From: Halichoerus grypus
Taxonomy: Eukaryota > Chordata > Mammalia > Carnivora > Phocidae
Length of the DNA stretch: 64,000 nt
Direction of reading: 5' to 3'
Assembly (NCBI RefSeq): GCF_964656455.1
Contig: NC_135712.1
Span: 99,672,294 to 99,736,293, forward strand
Made by a program: the position numbers and the translations under genes
The notes under the pieces: model-generated
Told to the model about the DNA's origin: nothing
Databases searched by the model: none
Seen by the model: only the letters and a program-made list of their open reading frames with translations
Shown here: in pieces, positions 9,824-18,899 of the stretch
Numbering within the stretch: position 1 is the first letter of the stretch
Layout: each line of letters opens with the position of its first letter

Positions 9824-12300
9824 AATAATTTTCCCCTCTCCATGGCATTTTAACATTGAATTTAATTTCTCATATAGATTATTAGGTTCAGAAAATCTCT
9901 TGAATTAATCATAACAAATGCTGTATTAAAATATTTTCTTCTCTACAACCTTCACAAAACTCAGTGATCACATTTGGACTTCTCTAATAAAATACCTCCA
10001 TTAAATGTATTCCATAAACTAATAATCTTTTTCAATAACAAGAGACCATGATCACTAATTACACAGGTTAATTTGTATTAGGGATGAATTATGCTTCAAA
10101 GTAATAGTAGAAATTTCAATTCTTTTTAAAATGATAGAAAATTATCAATAAATTATAAGTCTTTTAACTGAATATGTTTTGTATTTTGGCAAACTTAAAA
10201 CTATCATCTAAAAGATAGCTTTCTTGTTCTTAATTTTTTTTTAGGGTTTTATTTTACTTTTTATTAATCTCCTGGTTTCTGAAGTATATCAATAAACAAC
10301 ACAATCTGGGTAGTGAATATTGTATAATTATTGCAAGCTATTGGAGAAATACAGCTATGGAATTATAAGACACAAGGGACAAAGTTTTCAAAAACCCAAA
10401 AAGGGTGATAACTTTAGAACATTTATTATGATATAATATTAGAGGTTGGAGATAGATGTTATTCTCTTTTAAGAAGCCAATGAAATGTCCTTTTGGCTTA
10501 GCATCTCATTAATTGTTATAACCATCTGGAATTTGAGCACATTTCATATCCAATTATTTTCAGAGGAATAATTATTTGATAGTATTTGTGCCCCGGAGGT
10601 ATTACAAGGCTTACATATATCTGGAGTATTTCAATAAGCTATTGAAATTAACCTCCTAGGAGCTTATCATATTTTCTTTGCCCTTTGCAAAGAGTTATCA
10701 CAAGTAACAGAATAAAACCAGGTTGAATCTTAAAAACTTGTATTTAAAATTGTTTAGAATTTATAGTGAAAATGCAAGGTACTGTCACCACTATGTTTAA
10801 GTTTATCCATAATTAGCTACAAATTAAGCAAACACTTGAGAGTATATTATGGATTTAGATAGTATGTTAACTGAGTGTCTTCTGTCTTTCTAAATTGTTC
10901 ACAGAAAAATAATATATTTAGGTCATTGGACCTTATAAATCTCAGTTTCCATGTGAGTACAGATAAGCAAGTCATGATAAAACTTAAAAACATTTAAGAA
11001 TCTCTTATGCTAAGTTTTAAAATGTTGTACATATCTTTAATATAACAGCACCTAATTATTTTTTACTAAATTCTATTTTGATATGAGAAGAGATTGAAGT
11101 CTTCATATTAGCCTTACAGAAACATGTTGCTGCCCTATATAGATGGAATAGGCAAGAACAAAAGCAATGGAGGGGACTATATAGAGGTTATTTTATTCAT
11201 TTAGTAATAATAACCTGAGCTAGAGCAGTGGGTGTGGAGAATAAAGGATGGGAAGGATTTTGCAAGCAATTTAGGGAAGAGAATTGGACTGTTAGAACAT
11301 AGAAGTGACAAGATTAATAGGCGAGGTTCTCTATATAATTTGTGAGCTAATCAGATAAAAATACTTTTAAAATAAAAAAATGAGGTCAATTATTTTCCAA
11401 ATACTGACTATCAAACAGCAGAAGGGGATAAAAACGGTGCTAAATTGCAAATTAATTAAGTAGAGAGAAATTGTTCTCCCACAAATCTAAGATTCCGTGA
11501 TGCTCTCACTGTGTGTCGTGCATATCTATGTTTGCAGTAAAATTATGCTCTCTGAGCCCCAACTGCTATTGCTTGAAGTGAGTGTTGCTTCTGAGCCATA
11601 TTTCTTATCACCTCAAGCACTGAAATATGTTCCTTTTTTCCTGTTCCAGAATAGTTGATGGGATTCTGATAGTTCTTCCTATCTTCCCTTAGATTTTGTC
11701 CTTTCTCTTTGACAAGTAATTTTATTAAGTCAAACTTTCACCTTTCCTTTGGCTTTATTCTTTTGCTAAAACTGCCTGATGAGATAATTATTTTGCATAA
11801 AGCATATCTACAGATCATTACTTAATAGTTACTTTTTTTGGGGGGGGGGTGTTGTAGCCTAGAGTGGAAATTGATGCTGCTTTTCCTGAGAAACTAAAAT
11901 GTTCTGAGTCAGATATTCACATTTCTGAGGGTTTAAAACAGTGGGTTTTGAAATAATTAAAATCTTATCAGGCTGAAAAAGGAAAAAAAAGCAACCCCAT
12001 AGTTTAATCAGGTTGGGAGGATAGAGATAGAGCCATCTGCAAAGTTAACAGAAAACATAGCTTTTCTCAAGGTCACGTAGTGGCTATAAATAAAATACTA
12101 TAACCAACCCCTCTTGGTAATGCTGCTTTTTTTTTTTTTTTTCTTTAACCTACGGTGCCATGAATCTCTTTATTCTCAGGACAGCCCCCCATTCATGGTT
12201 AATCTCCACTTCTAATCTGCCTCAGAACCAACAATCCACAACCCATCCCCACTTCCTTAGATCCTGTTCAAAATTCTTCAACAGGAACCTCACCCTTACA
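9824..12300. other. Unassigned AT-rich DNA
   Basis: Nearly 2.5 kb show no recognised repeat, exon or RNA gene. A G9 run lies at about 11841-11849 and a T17-plus run at about 12126-12142. Stops are dense in all frames. Confidence 0.5.
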
Positions 12301-12315
12301 AAATACACTTAACTC

Positions 12316-12500
12316 AGGGTGCCTGGGTGGCTCAATTGGTTGTGTCTGCCTTCAGTTCAGGTCATGATCCCAGGGTCCTGGGACTGAGCTCCAGGTCAGA
12401 CCCTCTGCTCCATTGGGAGTCTGCTTCTCCCTCTGTGTTCTCTACCCCCACACAATCTGTCTCAAATAAATAAATAAAATCCTTGAAAAAACTATATAAA
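12316..12500 (+). mobile_element. CAN SINE with 15-bp target duplication
   Basis: The head GGGTGCCTGGGTGGCTCAAT and tail AATAAATAAATAAAATCC are clear. The flanks AAATACACTTAACTC (12301-12315) and AAAGTACACTTAACTC (from 12502) differ by one base. The centre is shortened and altered (GAGCTCCAGGTCAGACC). Confidence 0.92.
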
Positions 12501-12806
12501 CAAAGTACACTTAACTCTCCTTGTTTTATCACAGTTCCTCTGAAAAGGGCTCTGCTGCTATATTGAGTCAATAAACCCAATATTGTCAAACTACAGGCTT
12601 GCTGCTATGATCAATGCATTCATAATAAACATTTCAAATATATATTTCAAAAACTTAGGTAGTAATATTGAGTCCCTTTTCTAAAGGTTAAAATACACAT
12701 GATTGTCAGCTTTATGCTTTTTGGGGATAAGAATACTCTATTTTAGGTTTTTCTAGAAGTTGGAGCAATTATAAACGAAAATTAGGAAACTATTAACTGA
12801 GTGTTT
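12501..12806. other. Unassigned AT-rich DNA
   Basis: No feature is recognised between the two SINEs. Confidence 0.4.
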
Positions 12807-12823
12807 AAAAAGTACAAAAAACG

Positions 12824-13013
12824 GGGTGCCTGGGTGGCTCAGTTGGTTAAGCGACTGCCTTTGGCTCAGGTCATGATCCTGGAGTCCCTGGATCAAGTCC
12901 CGCATCGGGCTCCCTGCTCAGCGGGGAGTCTGCTTCTCCCTCTGACCCTCCTCCCTCTCGTGCTGTCTCTCATTCTCTCTCTCGCAAATAAATAAATAAA
13001 ATCTTTAAAAAAA
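12824..13013 (+). mobile_element. CAN SINE with 17-bp target duplication
   Basis: Head GGGTGCCTGGGTGGCTCAGT, body CTGCTCAGCGGGGAGTCTGC, tail AAATAAATAAATAAAATC then poly-A. AAAAAGTACAAAAAACG is present exactly at 12807-12823 and 13014-13030. The downstream copy ends on the first base of the target duplication of the adjacent LTR. Confidence 0.96.
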
Positions 13014-13113
13014 AAAAAGTACAAAAAACGTAATATGGCACGAGCCAAGCTACTCATGCTGTTTGACAAAGTCCAAGTATGAGGGACTATCCTGAAAACA
13101 GGAGACTCCACAG

Positions 13114-13245
13114 CTGGCTCCTGCTATTCTCTTTCATTTTGTTTATGGCAATCTTTATAATTGTGGGAATATTTCTGGGCTGGCTCCTGCTATTCTTTTT
13201 CATTTTATTTATGGCAATCTTTATAATTGTGGGAATATTTCTGGG
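13114..13245 (+). repeat. 66-bp tandem duplication in LTR U3
   Basis: Unit 1 (13114-13179) and unit 2 (13180-13245) both start CTGGCTCCTGCTATTCT and end AATATTTCTGGG. They differ at only two positions (64 of 66). Tandem enhancer duplications are common in retroviral U3 regions. The open frame across them (13079-13324) is a by-product. Confidence 0.93.
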
Positions 13246-13528
13246 GTTTCATGATAAAGTGACTACTCATCTTAGTTACGCCTATCTAAGCAATCATAAT
13301 GAAACTAATTCCATGAAGAATTAGTTTCTATAGAACAAAATAACAAGACGGTCACGCTCTGTCTAGCACCTTTCTCTTTGCATACTGTTTTTTAGTTTTA
13401 GCGAAAGCCAGTAAGCAGAAATCAATAAAGGTCATGTTAATCATTACAAAGGAAAAATGAAAGAAGGCTATGGCTGTAATCCAGAAAATGATCTAAGATT
13501 TGGAAAAACAAAAATATCCTAACATATA

Positions 13529-13534
13529 AATAAA
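13529..13534 (+). promoter_or_regulatory. LTR AATAAA / TATA-like signal
   Basis: The sequence CATATAAATAAAG is placed 120 bp before the LTR 3' end, where retroviral polyadenylation or TATA signals sit. Function is not shown. Confidence 0.6.
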
Positions 13535-13660
13535 GTTCCTCCGAGGCTGTCAGGAGGAGATGCTTGCAACCTGACCCTGTGTCTGTGTCTCCTCATTTGC
13601 CGACGCCGTCCTTTCCTACAAGAGACTCACCCCGGCTGGAGCTGGACTCCAGCAGTAATA

Positions 13661-13995
13661 CTTAAATATCTCAATATTAGAAAGGGGGTTACTTTCTTTT
13701 TTCAAAAGGTGGGAAAAAAAAACCTCCTTCTGAATATTTCATTGTCTCCTATTTCTCACAATCAGTATGTTTTATCCAAGTTGACCCAAGTTGAAGATAT
13801 CCTGCATTTGGGACAGTAACAAGTATGGGCAGACCCAACAATTTTTCCATTCCCATATCTTTTCTGAAAGGAAAAATCAATAATGAAAAACAAAAACACA
13901 CAAAAGTGTAATCTAGCACATAAAGATATGGATATCTGAAGAACACTGAAGTAGAAGTATAAAGGGAGTTGCATTGAGAACTGAAAACACTGAAC
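13661..13995. other. Unassigned DNA
   Basis: About 335 bp without a recognised repeat; the reverse open frames here show no domain. Confidence 0.4.
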
Positions 13996-14010
13996 AGAAA
14001 CAAAAATGTT

Positions 14011-14208
14011 AGGGCGCCTGGGTGGCTCAGTTGGTTAGGCGACTGCCTTCGGCTCAGGTCATGATCCTGGAGTCCAGGGATCGAGTCCTGCATCGGAATA
14101 CCTGCTCAGCAGGGAGTCTGCTTCTCCCTCTCCCGCTCCTCCCTCTTGTGCTCTCTCTCTCTCTCACTCTCTCTCTCAAATAAATAAATAAAATCTTTAA
14201 AAAAAAAT
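14011..14208 (+). mobile_element. CAN SINE with target duplication
   Basis: Head AGGGCGCCTGGGTGGCTCAG, long (CT)n before the AAATAAATAAATAAAATC tail. The flanks share AGAAACAAAAAT (13996-14007 and 14209-14220). It is close to the subfamily of the copy at 12824 (both carry GATCCTGGAGTCC). Confidence 0.95.
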
Positions 14209-14220
14209 AGAAACAAAAAT

Positions 14221-14923
14221 ATTTGTAAAAAATGTTTGTAAAAAAATATAAAATATGATCTTTGAAAAAAATATATTTGGTAGTAAAATCTGTCAAAATC
14301 CTAGATTATTATAACAACCAAAACAATTGCTTAAGGATGAAGGAAATATTTGCTAACTTCCTCATTTTTACTGAGAGTGGTGTCACACAGTTTATAAGTT
14401 GTATCTTAATAATCAGGAAATATTGTTTTTATGATGTATTTTCAAACTGTCACTGGTAAAAGTAAGGTAAAATGCAAACCTGCCTATGGAGGTGGGAAAA
14501 CAACAACAACAAAAAAATAACTAGAAAGAAAAAAATAGAAAATAAAACATTTTATAAAACATCTTTAAAAGAATAACCTGAAATGAAATAAGTGAGAACA
14601 GTGTTATAGAAAAGAGATTGTACTCAGATTAGAGTCCATTTAGGTTTATTTAAAATAGTCAATATCCTCTCTTGTGACAGGATTCCAAGAGCAGCTGTAT
14701 TTCTAAGAAAGCAATGTACGCTTAGAGGTCAAAGGCATGCAAAAAAAAAAAATAACAGGCAGGATCAGACTCATCCTAGAATGCTTATAAAAAAATTCTT
14801 GTTACCGTAGTTAAATAAAATATAAGAGATGGAAATTGTTTGCTACATAACTATAACACCTCTGGAAAAATTCTAACTAATCTAAGGTATTAACTTTGAA
14901 AATGTAAGTTCTCTTTTAAAAAG
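14221..14923. other. Unassigned AT-rich DNA
   Basis: No repeat family or exon is recognised. An A-rich run lies at 14502-14570. Confidence 0.5.
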
Positions 14924-14933
14924 CAATAGTCTC

Positions 14934-15132
14934 AGGGCGCCTGGGTGGCTGAGTCCGTTGTGTCCCACCCTTGATTTCAGCTCAGGTCATGATTTCAGGC
15001 TTGTGAGAGCAAACCCTGCCTTGGGCTCAAAGCAGGGCATGGAGCCTGTTTGAAACTCTCTCTCTCCCTCTTCCCATCCCCACCACCCTTTCCCTCTCAA
15101 AAAAACAAAAACAACCGCCCCCCCAAAACCCC
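14934..15132 (+). mobile_element. Older CAN SINE subtype
   Basis: Head AGGGCGCCTGGGTGGCTGAG, then the diverged CCACCCTTGATTTCAGCTCA body and GGAGCCTGTTTGAAACTC. The tail is an A/C-rich mixture instead of AATAAA. The 10-bp repeat CAATAGTCTC flanks it (14924-14933, 15133-15142). Confidence 0.9.
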
Positions 15133-15142
15133 CAATAGTCTC

Positions 15143-15960
15143 CTATTAAATATATGGGCTAGTCTCAAAAGGTCTACCTAAATATAAAATAGAAACTTCA
15201 AAAATGTGTCAAGCACAATTATAACAAATAAGCTTTCATAAATATCAGTTATGAAAATTGAAATTCAGGGCAAAAGTAATTCATTTTTGTAATTTTTATA
15301 AGCATTATGGTTTCAAGGAAGATAAAAGTAAAAACTATTGTTTTTTATACAAAATAACCTAGTATTTGAAAGAACAGTTGTTAGAAACATAAGCATATAT
15401 TGAGAAAGGTTTTAACAAACTCTATAAAAGAGCTTATTAATCCTATAATTAAGGACAATATTTATTTTGTGAGATGGAATTTTAATAAATGTTTATAAGC
15501 TATTAATAATGCTGGGGAAAGAATGGGGAGAGTTGCATAAGAAACTAGAGTTAGATTTGTTAGACCTCTCCATCCAGGAATCAAAGATAAGGAAAACTTT
15601 GTGTCAAAAGCCCAGTGTAAGTAAAACAGGGCACCCACAACGTTAGTATCGACGAAAAGACAAAACCAATGGGCAGATACTTGCACCATAGACATTTGCC
15701 AAAGAAGATTTTGGGGTCTGAAATCTGTTTAATGACTGCAACTGAGAATTTTGCCCCAAACACGACGTGCAGCAAAATACCAGTGGGGTAGCAGAGTGCG
15801 TGAATCTAAAAGCTGAATGTTGCCAATTTTGGCTGAGCAAAATGTTGAAGGAAGCATTATCCTTTCTTGTGCCCTGAAGAACCGGTGCCTGTTTCTGAGC
15901 TGTGGTTATTGACAAGTGAGTGCTGCTCAGTTCCTGGGTTTCTGTTCAGCATTTGTGCTC
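15143..15960. other. Unassigned DNA
   Basis: Several reverse open frames of 64-90 residues overlap at 15462-15915, but they are in conflicting frames with no known domain. The region is less AT-rich than its surroundings and may hold an unrecognised ancient repeat. Confidence 0.4.
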
Positions 15961-15964
15961 AGAA

Positions 15965-16165
15965 AGCCCTAGGTTTCAGTCCAACAATCTTAACTGTGAA
16001 ATGTGACACCTTGGACAAATTATGTCAACTCGGAATCCTATTTCCTTATCTATAAAATGGAAATAATGCTTTCTGCACAGTGTGGTTACAAAACTAATAT
16101 AAGATTTTCTTCTTAAGTTACTTAAAACAGTGTCTGGCTTATGACTATTGCCAATCATATTAAGC
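15965..16165 (+). mobile_element. MIR (mammalian-wide interspersed repeat)
   Basis: The ordered blocks TGTGACACCTTGGACAAATT, TATTTCCTTATCTATAAAAT, GGAAATAATGC and AACAGTGTCTGGCTTA match the MIR core and 3' part (TGTGACCTTGGGCAAGT, TTTCCTCATCTGTAAAATG, GCACAGTGCCTGGCA). It is an ancient fossil SINE. Confidence 0.85.
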
Positions 16166-16744
16166 ACAAAGAACCTTCACTAAATTTCCATAACTCTCTT
16201 GAACTGTGCATAATATATTATCCGAAAAAATTACAAAAAATTAGTTCTTTAGAGCTCTAAATATTCCTGTATAGACACATACACATTCAAAACTCTACAT
16301 AATAACTGAGTAAAAAAAATGTGGTCAAAGAGTAAATGGAATATTAATTTTAAATAAAAACAATGCTAACACTGAAAACTAAGGCCAAAGCTTTGTGGGA
16401 GGCAAGTGCAGAGCATATAATTTCATCGTTAGACAATAATTACTAGAAACATACTATTTCCAAAGCCAATTAAAAAGGATAGGATAGGATGACCAGAAAA
16501 TACTGGATACTCAGTTCAATTTGAATTTCAGATAATCTTTTTAGTGTAAGTATGTTCATTACTTTTTGTCTGAAATTAAAATTAGGCATTCTATTTGACA
16601 GATCTGTTAGCCTTAAAATAGATATCAGCAGAGACAAGGATTATAAAAATAATGCAATAAATATTCTAGAAGTTAGAAAAAAATTCAATGACTAATTAAA
16701 ATAACATGGTAAGCTTCAACTTCTCAATTTCTCGTGTTTTTTGT
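16166..16744. other. Unassigned AT-rich DNA
   Basis: Nothing is recognised. Confidence 0.45.
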
Positions 16745-16985
16745 TTATTCTTTTTATTTGAATTCTAGTTAGTTGACGTACAGTATAATATTAGTTTCAG
16801 GTATACAATACAGCGATTCAGCACTTCCACACAACACCAGGTGCTCATCACAAATGCATGCCTTAATCCCTGTCACCATCACCCCCCCGAATCCACCACC
16901 CCTCTGGTAATCATCAGTTCTCTATAGCTGAGTCTGTTTCTTGGTTTGCCTCTCTTTTTTTCGCTTTTGCTTGTTTAAATAAAAT
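16745..16985 (-). mobile_element. 5'-truncated L1, 3' UTR only
   Basis: The block reads, on the plus strand, a T-rich head and TTCTAGTTAGTTGACGTACA, then TTCAGCACTTCC, GTGCTCATCAC, CCCTCTGGTAATCATCAG. This is the reversed carnivore L1 3' UTR seen also at 18.47 kb and 61.1 kb. It is about 240 bp and ends in the pyrimidine-rich part. Confidence 0.85.
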
Positions 16986-17675
16986 TGCATTAGAAAGTGG
17001 AAATAACTCAGGGAGGTAGCACAGATATTGTTGTGTAATATTTGCAAAATATTCCAGTATTATTAGAGCAAATTATTAGAAAGCACCTCAAAGACCTTTA
17101 AATCAGCTATGGTGAAGTCAAAATCAAGTTTATATTGCTGTTGTAGAAACATAGTTAATGACAGAGAAAAACACCTGTGCTGTATTACCGGAGATAAAAA
17201 GCACTGTGTAATAGTATAAACAAAAGAATCCTAAATATGCCTTTAAGTATGCGCTTAAATATATGCAAAGTGAAAATATGATATTCAGTAAATTCTCTCT
17301 TAACTCACCTCCACCTCTATCAACTAATTAATTAATGTTCTTAATTTCCTGTAAGATGTACAGAAAAAGACTTATTCTAAATGATCTAGGATAGTAAGTT
17401 TACACTTCAGTTAGCCAAGAATCTGATGTGTTTGAATTTGTACTGCAAAAATATTCCCATGAAAAGATGTTCCTTTTAACACGTAAGTTAATATTTTAGA
17501 AAACCCAACAAGCTGGGTTACTAAAAAAGTACTTTCATATGGACAACCTATAAAATCTGGAAATCTGCCCTCTGTTTGCTTACAATTATTTTTAAGTTCT
17601 GTATTTTTAAGAAACTAATACATGAGCTCTTATGTGATGCATTACAGATATGATTTTTAAAAGAAAACCTGTGAG
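16986..17675. other. Unassigned AT-rich DNA
   Basis: About 690 bp with no repeat or coding signal that I recognise. Confidence 0.45.
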
Positions 17676-17865
17676 GGGCGCCTAGGTGGCTCAGTCAGTT
17701 AAGCGTCTGCCTTTGGCTCAGGTCATGATCTCAAGGTCCTGGCATGGAGTCCTGCATTGGGCTCCCTCCTAAGTGGGGAGTCTGCTTTTCCCTCTCCCTC
17801 TGCCCCCTGCTCATGCTTGCTCTTTCTCTCAAACGAATAAATCTTTAAAAAAAAAAAATCTGTAA
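17676..17865 (+). mobile_element. CAN SINE
   Basis: Head GGGGCGCCTAGGTGGCTCAG, B-box region near 17745, body CTGCTTTTCCCTCTCCCTC, tail CGAATAAATCTTTAAAA. No clean target duplication was found by eye. Confidence 0.93.
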
Positions 17866-18220
17866 GAAACCCCCAACCAGTAGATCTATCCTCATAATAA
17901 AGATAACCAGTAAAATACATGTCCAGATCACTTAGGGAATGACACAAAATACTAACAGTATTTATTTTTATATGATGAGGTTTGGAGCAAGTTTTATTTT
18001 TTATAGTTTTCTAGGTTTTTAATATTTTTAATAATGAACATGTATTACTTTTCACACAACTGCAGAGATCTTAGGATATATGACCCCAAACTGTATATAT
18101 TCAATGTTTAGTAACTAGAATAGAGTAAGAGATTTTATACACACTAAAGCTTGTAAAATATGGGGGCTCTTCAAGGAAAAGAATAAAAATTAGACATTTA
18201 TTCATTCTAGAAACACTTAG
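17866..18220. other. Unassigned AT-rich DNA
   Basis: Nothing is recognised. Confidence 0.4.
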
Positions 18221-18237
18221 AACACATTATAATTTTT

Positions 18238-18448
18238 ACTTTTTTATTTTTTTTTTTTTTAAGATTTTATTTATTTATTTGACAGAGAAAGACAAAGTGA
18301 GAGAAGGAATACAAGCAGGGGGAGTGGGAGAGGGAGAAGCAAGCTTCCCACGGAGCAGGGAGCCCAATGCAGGGCTCGATCCCAGGACCCTGGGATCATG
18401 ACCTGAGCTGAAGGCAGACGCTTAATGACTGAGCCACCCAGGCACCCC
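18238..18448 (-). mobile_element. CAN SINE with 17-bp target duplication
   Basis: The reverse strand starts GGGGTGCCTGGGTGGCTCAG and ends in an A-rich tail (poly-T at 18250-18261). AACACATTATAATTTTT flanks it exactly (18221-18237, 18449-18465). It inserted at the 3' edge of the next L1. Confidence 0.96.
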
Positions 18449-18899
18449 AACACATTATAATTTTTAAAGTTTATTTTAATTCTGGTATGGTTAACATGCA
18501 GTGTTATATTAGTTTTGGGAATACAATATGGTGACTCAGCAATTATATACAACAGTTCTATACAACTCATCATGGTAAGTGTACTCTTTGATCCTCATCA
18601 CCTAGTTCACCCATCCCCTCAACCACCTCCCCTCTGGTAACCATCAGTTTGTTCTCGAGTTAAGAATGTTTCTTCGTTTGCCTTTTTTCCCTTTGTTCAT
18701 TTGTTTTGTTTCTTAATTTCCACATGTGAGTGAGATCATAGAGTATTTGTGTTTCTCTGACTACATTTGCTTAGCAATGTATTCTCTAGATCCACTTATG
18801 TTGTTGTAAATGGCAAGATTTCATTATTTTTTATGGCTGAGTAATATTGTGTGTGTATGTGTGTATTACATCTTTATTCATTCATAGATCGATGGACAC

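Larger units (their letters stand above)
13036..13654 (+). mobile_element. Solo LTR of a class II-like endogenous retrovirus
   Basis: This 619-bp element begins TGGCACGAGC and ends CTCCAGCA, so it has TG...CA ends, and it is flanked by the 6-bp repeat GTAATA (13030-13035 and 13655-13660). A polyadenylation signal AATAAA lies at 13529-13534 within CATATAAATAAAG, which can also serve as the TATA region. The GC-rich part after it (GAGGCTGTCAGGAGGAG, TGTCTCCTCATTTGCC, CGACGCCGTCC) has the look of R-U5. The 6-bp duplication and the AATAAA-GAGGCTG layout suggest a betaretrovirus-like (ERV2/ERVK) origin; that is inference. No internal gag, pol or env follows, so it is a solo LTR left by recombination between two LTRs. 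Two 66-bp units are duplicated in tandem in U3. The orientation follows the polyadenylation signal. Confidence 0.82.

Noticed and set aside
13079..13324. Hydrophobic 81-residue frame with two alike membrane-like segments
   Set aside because: The segments come from the 66-bp duplication in the LTR; no start context, no continuation and no matching family.
14011..14100. tRNA gene, because of A- and B-box-like sequence
   Set aside because: These boxes belong to tRNA-derived CAN SINEs; no cloverleaf closes and the body continues into SINE-specific sequence. The same holds for all other SINE copies here.
15462..15915. Overlapping reverse frames of 64-90 residues
   Set aside because: They lie in conflicting frames with no recognised protein; most likely decayed non-coding DNA.
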